Source of the DNA: CAYOHY01 sp964403885 | GTDB lineage: Bacteria > Actinomycetota > Coriobacteriia > Anaerosomatales > PHET01 | Assembly: GCA_964403885.1 (NCBI GenBank) | Contig: CAYOHY010000021.1 | Span: 1 to 31,078, forward strand | Length of the DNA: 31,078 nt | Direction: 5' to 3' | In this document: positions 29,041 to 31,078 of the stretch, piece by piece | How the letters are laid out: each line of letters begins with the position of its first letter | Position numbering within the stretch: the stretch's first letter is position 1 | The notes under the pieces: model-generated | Seen by the model: the letters and a program-made list of their open reading frames with translations, nothing else | Told to the model about the DNA's origin: nothing | Databases searched by the model: none | Position numbers and translations under genes: made by a program

Positions 29041-30996
29041 ATGTCAGAAGTCCTCCGCCCCATCGACAGCGGGCTGTTCGATACACACACGGACGCGTCG
29101 GAGGACTTCTACCGACACGTGAACGGCGGATGGCTCGACGCCAACCCCGTGCCGCCCGAGTACGGGTCGTGGGGCGCGTTCCACGAGGTACGCGAGCGCA
29201 ACCTCGAGCTTCTGCACGAGCTGCTGGGTGCTGCCGCCGATAAGAACGACGCCACGCCCGTCGAGCGCATGGCCGGCGACTACTTCGCCGCGGCGATGGA
29301 CGAGGCGGCGATCGAGGCCGCCGGCGCCGCACCGCTCGCGGGGCTGCTGGAGCGGATTGCCGGCGTCGAGAGCGTGGCCCACGTGCGGGCGCTGCTGCCC
29401 GAACTCCAGCGCATGGGCGTGGACGCCTTGCACTCGCTTGGCATCTCGCCGGACTTCGAGGACGCCCGTGCGTACCTCGTCTACGTGGGCCAGGGCGGGC
29501 TGGGCCTTCCCGAGCGCGACTACTACCTGCGCGACGACGAGCGCTCGGTGGCGTTGCGTGAGGCCTACCTGACCCACGTCACCAACCAGCTCGCCAACCT
29601 GGGCGACTCCCCCGACACTGCACGCGAGGCCGCGAATCGCATCCTCGCGTTCGAGACGCTGCTCGCCCAGGCCTCCCTGCCCGCCGAGAAGATGCGCGAC
29701 GTGCAGCTCACCCTCAACCGTCACGCCGTGAGCGCCCTCGACGAGCTCATGCCGTCGTTTGGGCTGAGCGGCTACGTGGCCGAGCTGGGAGTGACCTCGG
29801 CATCGGTGAACATCGACAACCCCGGGTTCTTCACGGCGCTCGAGACGGCGCTGTCCGACACGCCCGTCGAGACCCTGCGCGACTACCTGCGCTTCCACAC
29901 CGTGCGCACCTTCGCGAGCTCGCTCTCCTCGGCGTTCGAGAACGAGGCGTTCGACTTCTACGGCCGCACGCTGGGCGGGCAGCAGGAGATGCGCGCCCGT
30001 TGGAAGCGCGTCGTCGACGCGGCGACCTCCGACATCGGCGAGGTGGTGGCGCAGCTCTATGTGGACGCCGCCTTCTCCGAGCAGGCGAAGGTCCGCTGCG
30101 AGCAGCTGGTCGACCATCTGCTCTCGGCGATGGGCGCGGCGATTCGCGGTGCCGAGTGGATGACCGAGCCCACCAAGGTCAAGGCGCTCGAGAAGCTCGC
30201 CGGCTTCAGCTACAAGATCGGCTACCCGGACGAGTGGCGCGACTACTCGGCGCTTGCCATCGGCCGCGAGTCGCATGCCGCGAACCGCATGGCCTGCGCG
30301 GCCTTCGAGTACGACCGCGAGATGGGTCGCCTGAGCGAGCCTGTGGATCTGACCGAGTGGGCGATGCCCGCGCACATGGTCAACGCCTACTATCACCCGC
30401 TCCTGAACGAGATCGTGTTCCCGGCCGGCATCCTGCAGCCGCCGTTCTTCTACGCGGACGCCGACGACGCCGTGAACTTCGGTGCGATCGGTGCGGTGAT
30501 CGGCCACGAGATAACCCACGGCTTCGACGACCAGGGCAGCCGCTTCGACGCGAACGGTGCGCTCAACGACTGGTGGACGCAGGCCGATCGCGAGGAGTTC
30601 GACCGCCGCGCCGCCGTGCTCGTCGAGCAGTTCGACGGGTTCGAGGTCGCTGACGACCTGCACGTCAACGGTCGCCTGACCCTGGGCGAGAACATCGCCG
30701 ACCTGGGTGGCGTCACCGTGGCGTACAACGCGCTGCTCGAGACGCTCTCGGGCGACGAGTCCCCCATCGACGGGTTCACGCCCATCCAGCGCTTCTTCCT
30801 GGCGTACGCAACCGTGTGGCGCATGAACCACACCGAGGAGTACGAGCGCCTGCTGGTCAACATCGACCCGCATTCGCCTCCGCGCTATCGCGTCAACGGC
30901 CCGCTCTCCAACTTCGAGCCGTTCGCGGCCGCGTTCGAGCTCGCCGAGGGCACGCCCATGGTCCGCGGTAGCGAGCTGCGCGCGAAGATCTGGTAG
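29041..30996 (+). CDS. pepO: M13-family metallopeptidase (PepO/neprilysin-like oligopeptidase)
   Basis: This 651-residue zinc oligopeptidase hydrolyses short peptides. The zinc site HEITH is at 489-493 and the third ligand motif ENIADLGG is at 550-557. NAYYHPLLNEIVFPAGILQ, just before the zinc site, is the conserved substrate-binding segment, and RVNGPLSNFEPFAAAF near the C-terminus is also typical. The N-terminal domain starts with DFYRHVNGGWLDANPVPPEY, a family hallmark. There is no signal peptide or transmembrane anchor, so it is cytoplasmic, like lactococcal PepO and unlike mammalian neprilysin. The ATG at 29041 has GGTAGG upstream, overlapping the citrate synthase stop. Length is normal and the gene is complete. 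Confidence 0.95.
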   Translation: MSEVLRPIDSGLFDTHTDASEDFYRHVNGGWLDANPVPPEYGSWGAFHEVRERNLELLHELLGAAADKNDATPVERMAGDYFAAAMDEAAIEAAGAAPLAGLLERIAGVESVAHVRALLPELQRMGVDALHSLGISPDFEDARAYLVYVGQGGLGLPERDYYLRDDERSVALREAYLTHVTNQLANLGDSPDTAREAANRILAFETLLAQASLPAEKMRDVQLTLNRHAVSALDELMPSFGLSGYVAELGVTSASVNIDNPGFFTALETALSDTPVETLRDYLRFHTVRTFASSLSSAFENEAFDFYGRTLGGQQEMRARWKRVVDAATSDIGEVVAQLYVDAAFSEQAKVRCEQLVDHLLSAMGAAIRGAEWMTEPTKVKALEKLAGFSYKIGYPDEWRDYSALAIGRESHAANRMACAAFEYDREMGRLSEPVDLTEWAMPAHMVNAYYHPLLNEIVFPAGILQPPFFYADADDAVNFGAIGAVIGHEITHGFDDQGSRFDANGALNDWWTQADREEFDRRAAVLVEQFDGFEVADDLHVNGRLTLGENIADLGGVTVAYNALLETLSGDESPIDGFTPIQRFFLAYATVWRMNHTEEYERLLVNIDPHSPPRYRVNGPLSNFEPFAAAFELAEGTPMVRGSELRAKIW

Positions 30997-31013
30997 CGGA
31001 GTCCCACGACCCT

Positions 31014-31042
31014 CTTACGCAACGGCCGCCACTCGCTACAAT
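31014..31042 (+). promoter_or_regulatory. Probable promoter of a gene beyond the window
   Basis: TACAAT at 31037-31042 is preceded at 16-17 bp by TTACGC/CTTACG. It lies 41 bp after the pepO stop and points out of the window, so it probably drives the next rightward gene. Confidence 0.5.
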
Positions 31043-31078
31043 CCATCTATCACCACGCACACGCCGCGAGCCGCCGCG

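Noticed and set aside
29044..30873. 609-codon open frame on the minus strand opposite the M13 peptidase
   Set aside because: Its translation is low-complexity Val/Leu/Gly/Arg-rich text with no domain, it lies wholly opposite a gene with intact catalytic motifs, and such frames are expected in GC-rich DNA.

Overview
This is GC-rich, gene-dense DNA from an anaerobic or facultative member of the Actinomycetota, most likely a Coriobacteriia-related lineage. That placement is an inference from the rpsF-ssb-rpsR-rplI-dnaB-purA gene set, Shine-Dalgarno-led genes with GTG starts, a tRNA with an encoded CCA end, and an Hcp/ferredoxin/YgbA nitrosative-stress cluster beside a CcsA-type haem-handling protein. 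No phage, insertion sequence, CRISPR array or rRNA was seen. The strong overlapping antisense reading frames are GC-rich shadows and are left out.

Layout. 1-653: 5' part of purA (minus), cut by the window edge. 871-1512: lone GAF-domain protein. 1530-8633: a tightly packed efflux operon with its own promoter and a perfect inverted-repeat operator. It encodes a lipoprotein adaptor, a membrane-anchored adaptor, ATPase, permease, permease, ATPase and a TetR regulator, and resembles E. coli CecR-YbhGFSR with YbhF split into two genes. 8634-10025: COG2509 flavoprotein (minus). 10207-15104 (minus): replication and translation housekeeping (dnaB, rplI, rpsR, ssb, rpsF), an M23 peptidase-like protein, tRNA-Gly(CCC) and a 48-residue DUF5679 protein, with several clear terminators. 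Two adjacent DnaA boxes lie upstream of dnaB.

15227-17171 (minus): a DUF1461 membrane protein and a membrane diguanylate cyclase. 17308-18962 (plus): a CcsA/CcmF-like haem-handling protein and an unknown membrane partner. 18987-20825 (minus): an M28 peptidase with transmembrane segments and a large disordered insertion inside the catalytic domain. 20971-24242 (minus): ygbA, ferredoxin, hcp and two small paralogous membrane-anchored proteins with paired CxCH/CxxCH motifs. This group is divergent from a Crp/Fnr regulator (24399-25115), and a perfect TTGAC-N4-GTCAA operator lies between them. 25173-27238 (minus): a degenerate PAS/histidine-kinase-like protein overlapping a single-pass helical membrane protein. 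27634-30996 (plus): citrate synthase and an M13 oligopeptidase.

How the parts work together. The two most interesting units are (i) the efflux operon, where the sequence predicts an asymmetric ATPase pair with one intact and one decayed nucleotide site, and (ii) the hcp cluster, where a cytoplasmic NO/hydroxylamine-handling module is encoded with two twin extracytoplasmic candidate cytochromes. The CcsA-like protein 2 kb away could supply haem to them (inference).
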